A stretch of DNA of 20,164 nt from an uncultured Eubacteriales bacterium (GTDB lineage: Bacteria > Bacillota > Clostridia > Oscillospirales > Oscillospiraceae), in contig URDK01000045.1 in the NCBI GenBank assembly GCA_900546485.1, forward strand, positions 1 through 20,164, given 5' to 3'. Position 1 is the first letter of the stretch. Every line of letters starts with the position of its first letter. The translations under genes were made by a program, and so were the position numbers. Under the pieces are notes generated by a model that had not been told where the DNA came from, did not search any database, and worked only from the letters and a program-made list of their open reading frames with translations. Below, piece after piece: positions 6,254-12,904 of this stretch.

Positions 6254-7126
6254 TTGGAATTCCTGTCCTATCTTATAAGCGGCGTGAGCCTGGGCAGCGT
6301 TTACGCCATAATAGCTCTCGGCTACACCATGGTGTACGGCATCGCCAAGATGCTCAACTTTGCACACGGCGACGTCATCATGGTGGGCGGCTACGTCTCG
6401 CTGCTGGCGATGAGCTCGCTGGGCCTGCCCTGGTGGGTCGGGGCCCTGCTTGCCGTTGTGGTCTGCACTGTGCTCGGCGTCGTCATCGAGGGCCTGGCAT
6501 ATCGCCCGCTGCGCGCCGCGCCCAGTCTCGCCGTGCTTATCACGGCCATAGGCGTGAGCTACTTCCTGCAGAATATGGCTCAGCTCCTGTGGGGCGCGAG
6601 CCCGAGGTCCTACACGCCGATAGTCTCCGGCTCTCTCAGCCTGGGCGGGCTCAATATCAGCTACATCTCGCTGATGACCATAGCGATGTGCATAGTAATC
6701 ATGGTCGGACTCACGCTCTTCACCGGCAGGAGCCGCATGGGCAAGGCGATGCGCGCCTGCTCCGAGGACAAGGGCGCGGCTCAGCTTATGGGTATAAACG
6801 TCAACCGCACCATCTCGCTGACCTTTGCCATAGGCTCCGCCCTCGCGGCGGTCGCGGGCGTGCTGCTCTGCTCCTTCAACACCTCGCTCATGCCCACCAC
6901 CGGTTCCATGCCGGGCATCAAGGCCTTCACCGCGGCAGTGTTCGGAGGCATCGGCTCCATCCCCGGCGCGCTTTTGGGCGGGATACTGCTGGGCATCATC
7001 GAGGCGCTGGCCAAGGCCTACATCTCGACCCAGCTCGCAAACTCCATAGTGTTCGCCGTGCTCATCATCATGCTGCTGGTGCGCCCGGCGGGCCTGCTCG
7101 GCAGATACGTGCCGGAGAAAGTCTGA
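6254..7126 (+). CDS. livH: Branched-chain amino acid ABC transporter permease LivH
   Basis: A 290-residue integral membrane permease of the LivH type. It starts 'MEFLSYLISGVSLGSVYAI' and runs 'ALGYTMVYGIAKMLNFAHGD', the near-invariant N-terminal signature of the family. Several transmembrane segments follow, and 'AVFGGIGSIPGALLGG' lies near the C-terminus. The cytoplasmic loop around 'GKAMRACSEDKGAAQLMGI' is the usual contact for the ABC subunits. The start codon is TTG, supported by an AGGTGG site 7 bp upstream; no ATG lies near. It pairs with LivM to form the channel. Length is standard. Confidence 0.93.
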   Translation: MEFLSYLISGVSLGSVYAIIALGYTMVYGIAKMLNFAHGDVIMVGGYVSLLAMSSLGLPWWVGALLAVVVCTVLGVVIEGLAYRPLRAAPSLAVLITAIGVSYFLQNMAQLLWGASPRSYTPIVSGSLSLGGLNISYISLMTIAMCIVIMVGLTLFTGRSRMGKAMRACSEDKGAAQLMGINVNRTISLTFAIGSALAAVAGVLLCSFNTSLMPTTGSMPGIKAFTAAVFGGIGSIPGALLGGILLGIIEALAKAYISTQLANSIVFAVLIIMLLVRPAGLLGRYVPEKV

Positions 7127-7136
7127 GGTGGCCGCT

Positions 7137-8252
7137 ATGCGCAAAAAAATAAGGCTCAGCAGAGCCGCAAAGACAGATTATGCGACCTATCTCGGCGTCA
7201 TCCTGGCCTTCGCCATAGTGAGCACGCTGATGGGCGAGGGGATGCTCAGCCGTTCCTTTACCGGCCAGCTCGTGCCTATCTGCTGCTACATAGTCATGGC
7301 CGTCTCGCTGAACCTGACGGTCGGCATCCTGGGCGAGCTCAGCCTCGGCCACGCGGGCTTCATGAGCGTGGGCGCGTTTTCCGGCATCGTCGCCGCCATG
7401 AGCCTGCAGAGCGCCATCCCGTCCGAGGCACTGCGGCTTGCGATAGCGATAGTCGTCGGCGCGGCGTTCGCCGCCGTTGCGGGATTCATCGTTGGCGTGC
7501 CGGTGCTCCGGCTCCGCGGCGATTACCTTGCCATTGTCACGCTGGCCTTCGGCGAGATTATCAAGGAGCTCATAAACTGCCTCATCATAGGCTACGACGA
7601 AAACGGCCTGCATATCATCTTCAACGCCGGTGGCACCAAGACCGTCACGGACCTCGGCCTCACCGAGAACGGCACCGCGATCATCAAGGGCGCCCAGGGC
7701 GCAACGGGTACGGAGACGCTCTCCAGCTTCACGGCCGGCTTTATCCTCATCATGCTGACGTTGATCATCGTGCTAAATCTCGTGCGCAGCCGCTCCGGAC
7801 GCGCCATCATGGCTCTGCGCGACAACCGTATCGCCGCCGAGAGCGTGGGCATAAACGTCACCAAGTACAAGCTCATGGCCTTTGTCACCTCTGCTGCCCT
7901 GGCCGGGGCCGCGGGCGCGCTCTACGGCCTGAACCTCTCCAACCTCACTGCGGCTAAGTTCAACTTCAACACCTCGATACTCATCCTCGTGTTCGTCGTG
8001 CTGGGCGGACTCGGCAACATCTGGGGCTCCATAGTCGCCGCGACGGTGCTGACCATACTGCCCGAGGCCCTGCGCGGCTTCGACGACTACCGCATGCTCG
8101 TCTACGCCGTCGTGCTCATCCTGGTCATGCTGGCCACCAACAACGCGCAGCTCAAGGCCATGTTCTTGAAGCCCCTGCACTCCATAAGGGAGCTGGCCTC
8201 GAGGACCTCATCCCGCCCGCAGAAAGGAGTGGCCGCAAGTGGCAAAGATTAA
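7137..8252 (+). CDS. livM: Branched-chain amino acid ABC transporter permease LivM
   Basis: About 371 residues and hydrophobic, with family blocks 'YIVMAVSLNLTVGILGELSL' then 'GHAGFMSVGAFSG', 'VPVLRLRGDYLAIVTLAFGEI', 'GRAIMALRDNRIAAESVGI' (ABC-contact loop) and 'VLGGLGNIWGSIV'. It is the second channel subunit of the importer. I start it at the ATG at 7137, because GAGG (7125-7128) lies 8 bp before it; an in-frame GTG at 7128 is the alternative. It begins 10 bp after livH, and its end overlaps livG by 14 bp, which suggests translational coupling. The C-terminal tail of about 25 residues is polar and basic. Confidence 0.92.
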   Translation: MRKKIRLSRAAKTDYATYLGVILAFAIVSTLMGEGMLSRSFTGQLVPICCYIVMAVSLNLTVGILGELSLGHAGFMSVGAFSGIVAAMSLQSAIPSEALRLAIAIVVGAAFAAVAGFIVGVPVLRLRGDYLAIVTLAFGEIIKELINCLIIGYDENGLHIIFNAGGTKTVTDLGLTENGTAIIKGAQGATGTETLSSFTAGFILIMLTLIIVLNLVRSRSGRAIMALRDNRIAAESVGINVTKYKLMAFVTSAALAGAAGALYGLNLSNLTAAKFNFNTSILILVFVVLGGLGNIWGSIVAATVLTILPEALRGFDDYRMLVYAVVLILVMLATNNAQLKAMFLKPLHSIRELASRTSSRPQKGVAASGKD

Positions 8253-9093
8253 GTCCAAAAACGAAAGTCCCCTCGTGAACATGCCGAGCGGCGCCTACAT
8301 CCCCGAGCGGGACCTTGACAAGCTGCCCGTGCTCGAGGCGCGGCATCTCGGGATAGACTTCGGCGGCCTGAGGGCGGTGGACGATTTCAACCTCGTCATA
8401 GGCCGCACGGAGATAGCGGGGCTCATCGGCCCCAACGGCGCGGGAAAGACGACGGTCTTCAACCTGCTCACCAAGGTGTATCAGCCCACGCGCGGCACCA
8501 TCATGGTGGACGGCCGGGATACCGCGGGCATGAGCACCGTGCAGGTGAACAAGCTCGGCGTTGCCCGAACCTTTCAGAACATCCGCCTTTTTTCAAACCT
8601 CTCTGTGGAGGACAACGTGAAGCTCGGCATGCACAATCAGATAAAATACGGCATGCTGGGTGGTATACTGCGTCTGCCGTCCTACTGGAAGCAGGAGCGC
8701 ATTGCCCATGAGCGGGCGATGGAGCTGTTGAGCATCTTCGACATGCAGGACATGGCCGACAAGAAGGCGGGCTCCCTGCCCTACGGCGCGCAGCGCAGGC
8801 TGGAGATAGTCCGCGCGCTTGGCACGAACCCCGCGCTGCTGCTGCTCGACGAGCCCGCCGCGGGCATGAACCCCTCCGAGACGGCGGAGCTCATGGAGAA
8901 CATTATCAAGATCCGCGACACCTTCCAGATCGCCATCATGCTCATCGAGCACGACATGAACCTCGTCATGGGCATCTGCGAGGGCATCTGCGTGCTGAAC
9001 TTCGGCAAGGTCATTGCCAAGGGCACCCCGGCGGACATACAGTCTGACCCGGTGGTCATCGAGGCCTATCTGGGCCGGAAGAAGGGGGCCTGA
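8239..9093 (+). CDS. livG: Branched-chain amino acid ABC transporter ATP-binding protein LivG
   Basis: A 284-residue ABC ATPase. Walker A is GPNGAGKT (64-71), the signature region reads LPYGAQRRLE (180-189), Walker B ends in Asp204-Glu205 (LLLLDEP), and the switch is 'LIEHDMNLV'. 'ARTFQNIRLF' and the 'VIEAYLG' end are typical of LivG. Compared with enterobacterial LivG it has about 25 extra N-terminal residues before the 'LGIDFGGLRAV' strand, and the signature has LPYGAQ rather than the usual LSYGQQ. The start is GTG, with an AAAGGAG site 9 bp upstream, inside the end of livM. It energises import through LivHM together with LivF. Confidence 0.93.
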   Translation: MAKIKSKNESPLVNMPSGAYIPERDLDKLPVLEARHLGIDFGGLRAVDDFNLVIGRTEIAGLIGPNGAGKTTVFNLLTKVYQPTRGTIMVDGRDTAGMSTVQVNKLGVARTFQNIRLFSNLSVEDNVKLGMHNQIKYGMLGGILRLPSYWKQERIAHERAMELLSIFDMQDMADKKAGSLPYGAQRRLEIVRALGTNPALLLLDEPAAGMNPSETAELMENIIKIRDTFQIAIMLIEHDMNLVMGICEGICVLNFGKVIAKGTPADIQSDPVVIEAYLGRKKGA

Positions 9094-9095
9094 GC

Positions 9096-9806
9096 ATGGA
9101 GCAGATACTGAAGGTCGAGAACATCAACGTTTACTACGGCGCCATCCACGCTATAAAGGGCGTGAGCCTCCACGTCGACGAGGGCGAGGTTGTGACCCTC
9201 ATAGGCGCAAACGGCGCGGGCAAATCAACCACCTTGCAGACAATATCGGGCCTGCTCCGCTCCCGGACGGGCTCCGTGGAGTTCTGCGGAGAGAACATCT
9301 CAAAGCTGCCCCCGCACAAGATAGTGGAGCGCGGCCTTGCCCAGGTGCCGGAGGGACGGCGCATATTTTTACAGATGAGCGTGCAGGAGAACCTCGAAAT
9401 GGGTGCCTACACCCGGAGCGGCGCGGGCGTGGACGAGGACATCGAGCGGGTGTACGAGCAGTTCCCCCGCCTGAAGGAGCGGCGGCGTCAGATCGCCGGC
9501 ACTCTCTCCGGCGGCGAGCAGCAGATGCTGGCCATAGGCCGCGCACTGATGAGCCGTCCGAAGCTGCTGATGCTCGACGAGCCCTCGATGGGCCTCGCGC
9601 CCATACTCGTGGAGCAGATATTTGATATAATCCAGAGCCTGCACAAGAGCGGTACTACTATATTATTAGTAGAGCAGAACGCGCAGATGGCCCTTTCGGT
9701 TGCCGACCGCGCCTACGTCATGGAGACCGGCGTCATCAGCCTGAGCGGCACCGGACGCGAGCTGGCCGAGAGCGACCAGGTGAAAAAAGCCTACCTCGGC
9801 GGATAA
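9096..9806 (+). CDS. livF: Branched-chain amino acid ABC transporter ATP-binding protein LivF
   Basis: A 236-residue ABC ATPase with 'VYYGAIHAIKGVSL', Walker A GANGAGKST (37-45), signature LSGGEQQ (137-143), Walker B LLMLDEP (Asp161-Glu162) and 'LLVEQNAQMAL' switch, all standard for LivF. It begins 2 bp after the livG stop and is the last gene of the importer operon, followed 24 bp later by a terminator hairpin. A short AT-rich codon cluster at 9653-9672, just before the switch motif, contrasts with the GC-rich codons elsewhere. Confidence 0.94.
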   Translation: MEQILKVENINVYYGAIHAIKGVSLHVDEGEVVTLIGANGAGKSTTLQTISGLLRSRTGSVEFCGENISKLPPHKIVERGLAQVPEGRRIFLQMSVQENLEMGAYTRSGAGVDEDIERVYEQFPRLKERRRQIAGTLSGGEQQMLAIGRALMSRPKLLMLDEPSMGLAPILVEQIFDIIQSLHKSGTTILLVEQNAQMALSVADRAYVMETGVISLSGTGRELAESDQVKKAYLGG

Positions 9807-9830
9807 CAGAAAACTCCACACCCCCATGCG

Positions 9831-9865
9831 GCGCCGGAGCGGTTGCAGACCGCCCCGGCGCTTTT
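9831..9865 (+). terminator. Intrinsic terminator of the liv operon
   Basis: GCGCCGG (9831-9837) pairs with CCGGCGC (9855-9861). An inner GCGGT/ACCGC stem encloses TGCAG, and TTTT follows. It lies 24 bp after the livF stop codon. Confidence 0.88.
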
Positions 9866-9951
9866 ATGCCGTAAGCCGGCAGTACGGACGCCCGCCGGGG
9901 AATGTTTGTCAACAGTTTACAACGAAGGGATGAATGTTGTGCCTTTTAACG

Positions 9952-9981
9952 ATGACCGGAGAAAATAGATTGTATTATAAT
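9952..9981 (+). promoter_or_regulatory. Promoter of the NAD-type SDR gene
   Basis: A perfect -10 TATAAT (9976-9981) with a -35-like ATGACC (9952-9957, four of six matches) at an 18-bp spacing. An ACAAC/GTTGT inverted repeat lies at about 9920-9941, just upstream, and could be an operator. The rest of the 9866-10011 stretch shows no gene. Confidence 0.65.
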
Positions 9982-10026
9982 TAACACATCCAACGGAGAA
10001 CACTACATACTGAAAGGATGCTGGAT

Positions 10027-10914
10027 ATGAAAGACTATAAGGGCAAAGTATGCGGAATCACTGGCGCGGCTTGCGGTATAGGCAAGGCCTTCGCTCTGTA
10101 CGCGGCAGAGCAGGGCATGCAGCTCGCCCTCATCGATATCGACGACCGTGTTGAGGACGTCAGGAAAGAGTGCGAGGCTGCCGGTTCCCCCAAGGCCATC
10201 GCCATCAAGGTCGACGTCTCCGAGTACGAGCAGGTCCGCATGAGCGTCAAGCGCATCATGGACGAGTTCGGCCAGATCGACGTCTTCTTCAGCAACGCGG
10301 GCGTCGGCGGCGCCGGTACCCTCGGCAACATCCCGCCCCAGGATTGGGACTGGATCACCTCCGTCAACTTCCTCGCCATGGCTTACTACGCCACCGAGAT
10401 CGTGCCCATCATGAAGAAGCAGGGCACCGAGGCCCACTTCCTGCTCACCGGTTCCATAGGCAGCCTGCAGCCGGGCATGCGCATCCAGTCCGCCTACACC
10501 GCCTCCAAGCACGCCGCCCTCAGCCTCGCTGAGAGCATCAGGGACTACGCGGACAACTTCGCCCCCTATATAGGCGTCACCGCTTTCTGCCCCATGTACG
10601 TCAACACCGAGATCTACGACAGCGAGCGCTGCCGTCCCGAGCGCTTCAAGAAGCCCTACGACCCCTTCTACGCCACTGCCGACTACAACGACTACAAGGC
10701 CAACTTTGAGGAGCGCATCAAGACCACCGGCTTCAACCCCCGCTTCGTCGGTCCGCGTCTCTTCCGCGCGATGGAGGACAACCAGCTCTATGTGCACCCG
10801 CATCTGCACACCCATCAGATCATCCGCGACCGCTTCGCCCGCATCGAGGCCGACCTCCGCAAGGACGAGGAGCTCGACGCCGAGTTCCGTGCCCTCGAGG
10901 GCTACGACGACTGA
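10027..10914 (+). CDS. SDR-family NAD-dependent oxidoreductase (classical, with C-terminal extension)
   Basis: About 295 residues. The cofactor motif TGAACGIG is at residues 12-19, and the acidic 'IDIDD' at the end of beta-2 favours NAD(H). 'FFSNAGVGG' follows, then the catalytic Ser143 ('TGSIGS') and Tyr157-x3-Lys161 ('YTASK'). Roughly 45-50 residues beyond the usual 250 form a charged helical tail with a His-rich 'HPHLHTHQ' turn. I start at the second ATG (10027), because GAAAGG (10012-10017) lies 9 bp before it; the ATG at 10018 abuts that site. It oxidises or reduces a secondary alcohol or carbonyl compound; the substrate is unknown. It is monocistronic and convergent with the PucR-like regulator. 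Confidence 0.85.
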   Translation: MKDYKGKVCGITGAACGIGKAFALYAAEQGMQLALIDIDDRVEDVRKECEAAGSPKAIAIKVDVSEYEQVRMSVKRIMDEFGQIDVFFSNAGVGGAGTLGNIPPQDWDWITSVNFLAMAYYATEIVPIMKKQGTEAHFLLTGSIGSLQPGMRIQSAYTASKHAALSLAESIRDYADNFAPYIGVTAFCPMYVNTEIYDSERCRPERFKKPYDPFYATADYNDYKANFEERIKTTGFNPRFVGPRLFRAMEDNQLYVHPHLHTHQIIRDRFARIEADLRKDEELDAEFRALEGYDD

Positions 10915-10935
10915 GCAAGTCCCAAAACATGCAAC

Positions 10936-10966
10936 CAGCCCCCGCCCTGACAAGGGGCGGGGGCTG
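10936..10966. terminator. GC-rich hairpin between convergent SDR and regulator genes
   Basis: A perfect 12-bp stem, CAGCCCCCGCCC (10936-10947) with GGGCGGGGGCTG (10955-10966), and a 7-base loop. Neither strand has a clear T-run, but it occupies the 55-bp gap between two convergent stop codons, so a shared terminator is likely. Confidence 0.65.
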
Positions 10967-10969
10967 ATC

Positions 10970-12544
10970 TCAAGTCTGACTTTGTTCCGGGGGCAGCGCC
11001 TGCGGCGAGAAATAGCTGTGCTTGAGATATGAGTCGATGTAAAAGGAATATTGCAGCTTGAAGAGCAGCGCGCTGTCGGTGAAGTCCAGACCGTAGAGCT
11101 CGGCTATCTGCTGTATCCGGTAGTTGACGGTGTTCCTGTGCAGGAACATGAGCTCCGCCGTCTTGTTCTTGCTGAAGCCCGTGAGCGTATAGGTCATGAG
11201 GGTCTCGTAGAGCTGGGTGTTCTTTTCCGCGTCGTATTTCTCCAGCTCAGTGAGCAGGGGGTACTTTGCGTACTCGAGCATGGTCTTGTCCTCAACGCCG
11301 TCAAGCATGATGTAGAAGGCGTAGTCCGAATAGAGAAAGACGCCGCTTACGTTGTTCTGCCGCTTTGCGAAGGACGTGGTCTGCGCGGCCTGCCGGTAGT
11401 ATATGCCGAAGCGCTCCGGGCGGCTGAACATGTTGCTTATGCCTATCAGGACGCTGTTTTCTGCGGCCAGCTTCTTCAGCTGTGAGAGCAGATCTTCCGG
11501 GACGTCGCCGAGCCGGTTGGACTCAAGAAGGACGACGATGGTTCCCTTCTGATAGAGCTTTGGCGAGTCCGGCAGGATAGCGGAAATGCCGGGCATCAGT
11601 ACGTCGTGCAGAAAATCGTTCTCGCGGAAGTAGCTCGGCTTGAACACGGCGGCCAGCATATGGGGCGGGAAGCTCAGGTTGGCGACGCTTATGCGCTGGA
11701 TCGCCTCCTCCTCGCTGGCGCCCTTGATTATATCGGACAATATGTTCTGGTGCATATTGAAACGATAGGTGCTGTAACTCCTGGAGCCGAGCAGGGTGTT
11801 GAGCATCCGCTTGGCTATGAGCGACATGAACCTGTCGCTGAATTCGGGGAAGTCGCCGGTATAGTTGCCCATGAAGGCGTAGGCTATTATCTCACCGTTG
11901 GAGATAACCCGGATGGTCTTGATGAAAAGCTGCAGCCTATCGCAGAAAAGGACGAAGGGCTGCGGCGAGATGCTCATGTTGTGCTTCACACGGTAGGAGA
12001 GGATGTACTCGATGAGGTACTTGTCGAGATACCCGACCTCAACGCTGTGCAGCCAGTGCGGATGATTGACCCGGAAGGGCTTGGAGTACGCGAGGACCTT
12101 GCCGGAGATGTCGATCGCGAGCATCTGACAGTCCGTCTCCTTTGCAAAGGTGCAGAATATTGACGACAGGTCCTCGTCGGAGAGCAGCATATATATGAGG
12201 TCTGAATACAGCTTCTGCTGTTTGAGCGTGTTTCCGAACAGCGAGAGGATGTAGCATACCGCGTCGGCGGAAGAGGCATCCGGAATCAGGGCTAGGTTGC
12301 TGTTGTTGGCCTTGACCCTGCTGTCCGACGCCTCGTCAATGTCCCCTACGCAAACGACGTTCAGCGGCAGTCCGGAGGCGTCCGCGATCTGCCTGCAGGT
12401 GAACACACACAGACAGTCCACGGAGGGCGTCGGCTTCGCGGGGTCATAAAGAGTTACATCGGCAACTTCACAGTCAAGCCGCACTTCACAAGAGCTTCCG
12501 GGAAATTTTTCGGTCAGCATTTTTGCCAAAGTAGAAAATAACAT
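10970..12544 (-). CDS. PucR/CdaR-like transcriptional regulator (C-terminal HTH_30)
   Basis: About 524 residues from the ATG at 12544. The last 85 or so match the PucR-type C-terminal helix-turn-helix: 'LYETLMTYTLTGFSKNKTA' then 'ELMFLHRNTVNYRIQQIAEL' (helices at about 450-485), in which the 'LHRNTVNYRI' recognition segment is highly typical. The middle region (about 300-430) looks like the GGDEF-like CdaR domain, and the N-terminal 280 residues a ligand-sensing region I cannot name. The frame stays open upstream to 12760, but that part would translate promoter DNA. An AAGGGGAG element lies 13 bp before the chosen ATG, a long spacing. Its divergent position to the flavoenzyme gene suggests it controls that locus. 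Confidence 0.8.
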   Translation of the reverse strand: MLFSTLAKMLTEKFPGSSCEVRLDCEVADVTLYDPAKPTPSVDCLCVFTCRQIADASGLPLNVVCVGDIDEASDSRVKANNSNLALIPDASSADAVCYILSLFGNTLKQQKLYSDLIYMLLSDEDLSSIFCTFAKETDCQMLAIDISGKVLAYSKPFRVNHPHWLHSVEVGYLDKYLIEYILSYRVKHNMSISPQPFVLFCDRLQLFIKTIRVISNGEIIAYAFMGNYTGDFPEFSDRFMSLIAKRMLNTLLGSRSYSTYRFNMHQNILSDIIKGASEEEAIQRISVANLSFPPHMLAAVFKPSYFRENDFLHDVLMPGISAILPDSPKLYQKGTIVVLLESNRLGDVPEDLLSQLKKLAAENSVLIGISNMFSRPERFGIYYRQAAQTTSFAKRQNNVSGVFLYSDYAFYIMLDGVEDKTMLEYAKYPLLTELEKYDAEKNTQLYETLMTYTLTGFSKNKTAELMFLHRNTVNYRIQQIAELYGLDFTDSALLFKLQYSFYIDSYLKHSYFSPQALPPEQSQT

Positions 12545-12600
12545 GTCGACTAATAGGCTCCCCTTTCGAAAAAAACGGTGTGAGGTGGCGTTGATTATAA

Positions 12601-12630
12601 AGTATAAACTATTTGTGCATTTTTTCACAA
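12601..12630 (-). promoter_or_regulatory. Probable promoter of the PucR-like regulator gene
   Basis: On the minus strand TTGTGA (12630-12625) and TATACT (12606-12601) are separated by 18 bp. An overlapping TATAAT at 12599-12594 is an alternative -10 without an equally good -35. The leader would be about 50 bases. Confidence 0.5.
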
Positions 12631-12644
12631 CTGCATGATGCACA
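12614..12644. repeat. Inverted repeat TGTGCA-N19-TGCACA
   Basis: TGTGCA (12614-12619) and TGCACA (12639-12644) lie within longer arms ATTTGTGCAT and ATGCACAAAA that match at nine of ten positions. It overlaps the -35 region of the regulator promoter, so autoregulation is plausible. Confidence 0.55.
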
Positions 12645-12664
12645 AAATCATACCTGCATTCTGT

Positions 12665-12676
12665 CATTCGTGACAA
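12665..12676 (+). promoter_or_regulatory. CATTYGTGACA motif, copy 1
   Basis: CATTCGTGACAA here sits in a nearly symmetrical context, TCATT-CGTGAC-AATGA, with perfect 5-bp arms. It lies about 60 bp upstream of the regulator's proposed -35 and 100 bp upstream of the flavoenzyme -35. Confidence 0.5.
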
Positions 12677-12732
12677 TGAAACGCGGGGCTGAGGACCAAA
12701 GAGCGCCTTTTGAGGCGCCGGAGGATGGAAAT

Positions 12733-12761
12733 TGTGCAGAACGCATTGTTTGCATTGCACA
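12733..12761. repeat. Inverted repeat TGTGCA-N17-TGCACA
   Basis: TGTGCA (12733-12738) and TGCACA (12756-12761) form a second copy of the dyad seen at 12614-12644, here immediately upstream of the activator-like motif of the flavoenzyme promoter. The spacer is two bases shorter. Confidence 0.5.
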
Positions 12762-12767
12762 TTTTTC

Positions 12768-12807
12768 CATTTGTGACATATACGAATCCCAATTTCTTAT
12801 ATATGAT
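12768..12807 (+). promoter_or_regulatory. Flavoenzyme promoter with CATTYGTGACAT motif (copy 2)
   Basis: CATTTGTGACAT (12768-12779) begins 34 bp before a -10 TATGAT (12802-12807), which has no good -35 at 17 bp. The motif covers the -35 zone (centre near -41), as an activator-dependent promoter would require. Transcription would start near 12815, giving a leader of about 90 bases. A second TATAAT at 12876-12881 has no -35 partner. Confidence 0.6.
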
Positions 12808-12904
12808 GTAGCAAGCAAAGCAGGCGCGGACGGCCCTCCTCACTACACCGATGCCCCGACTGCGGAGCAAAGACCTATAATACGCAAAGACATGAGGTAA
12901 TGCA

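Larger units (their letters stand above)
12545..12904. promoter_or_regulatory. 360-bp divergent control region between the PucR-like regulator and flavoenzyme genes
   Basis: No believable gene lies here. The region is AT-richer than its surroundings and contains promoters in both directions, two TGTGCA/TGCACA inverted repeats (12614-12644 and 12733-12761) and two copies of a CATTYGTGACA motif (12665-12676 and 12768-12779). The repeated GCATT elements around these sites add to the impression of a dense operator region. Confidence 0.75.

Noticed and set aside
12545..12760. N-terminal extension of the PucR-like regulator up to an ATG at 12760
   Set aside because: The extra 72 codons would translate the -10/-35 elements and both TGTGCA dyads, have no ribosome site and no regulator-like sequence. 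The ATG at 12544 begins a normal protein.
12771..12793. CRP/FNR-type site at TGTGA near 12772
   Set aside because: The expected TCACA (CRP) or ATCAA (FNR) second half is missing at the right distance here and at the other copies, so the CATTYGTGACAT reading fits better.
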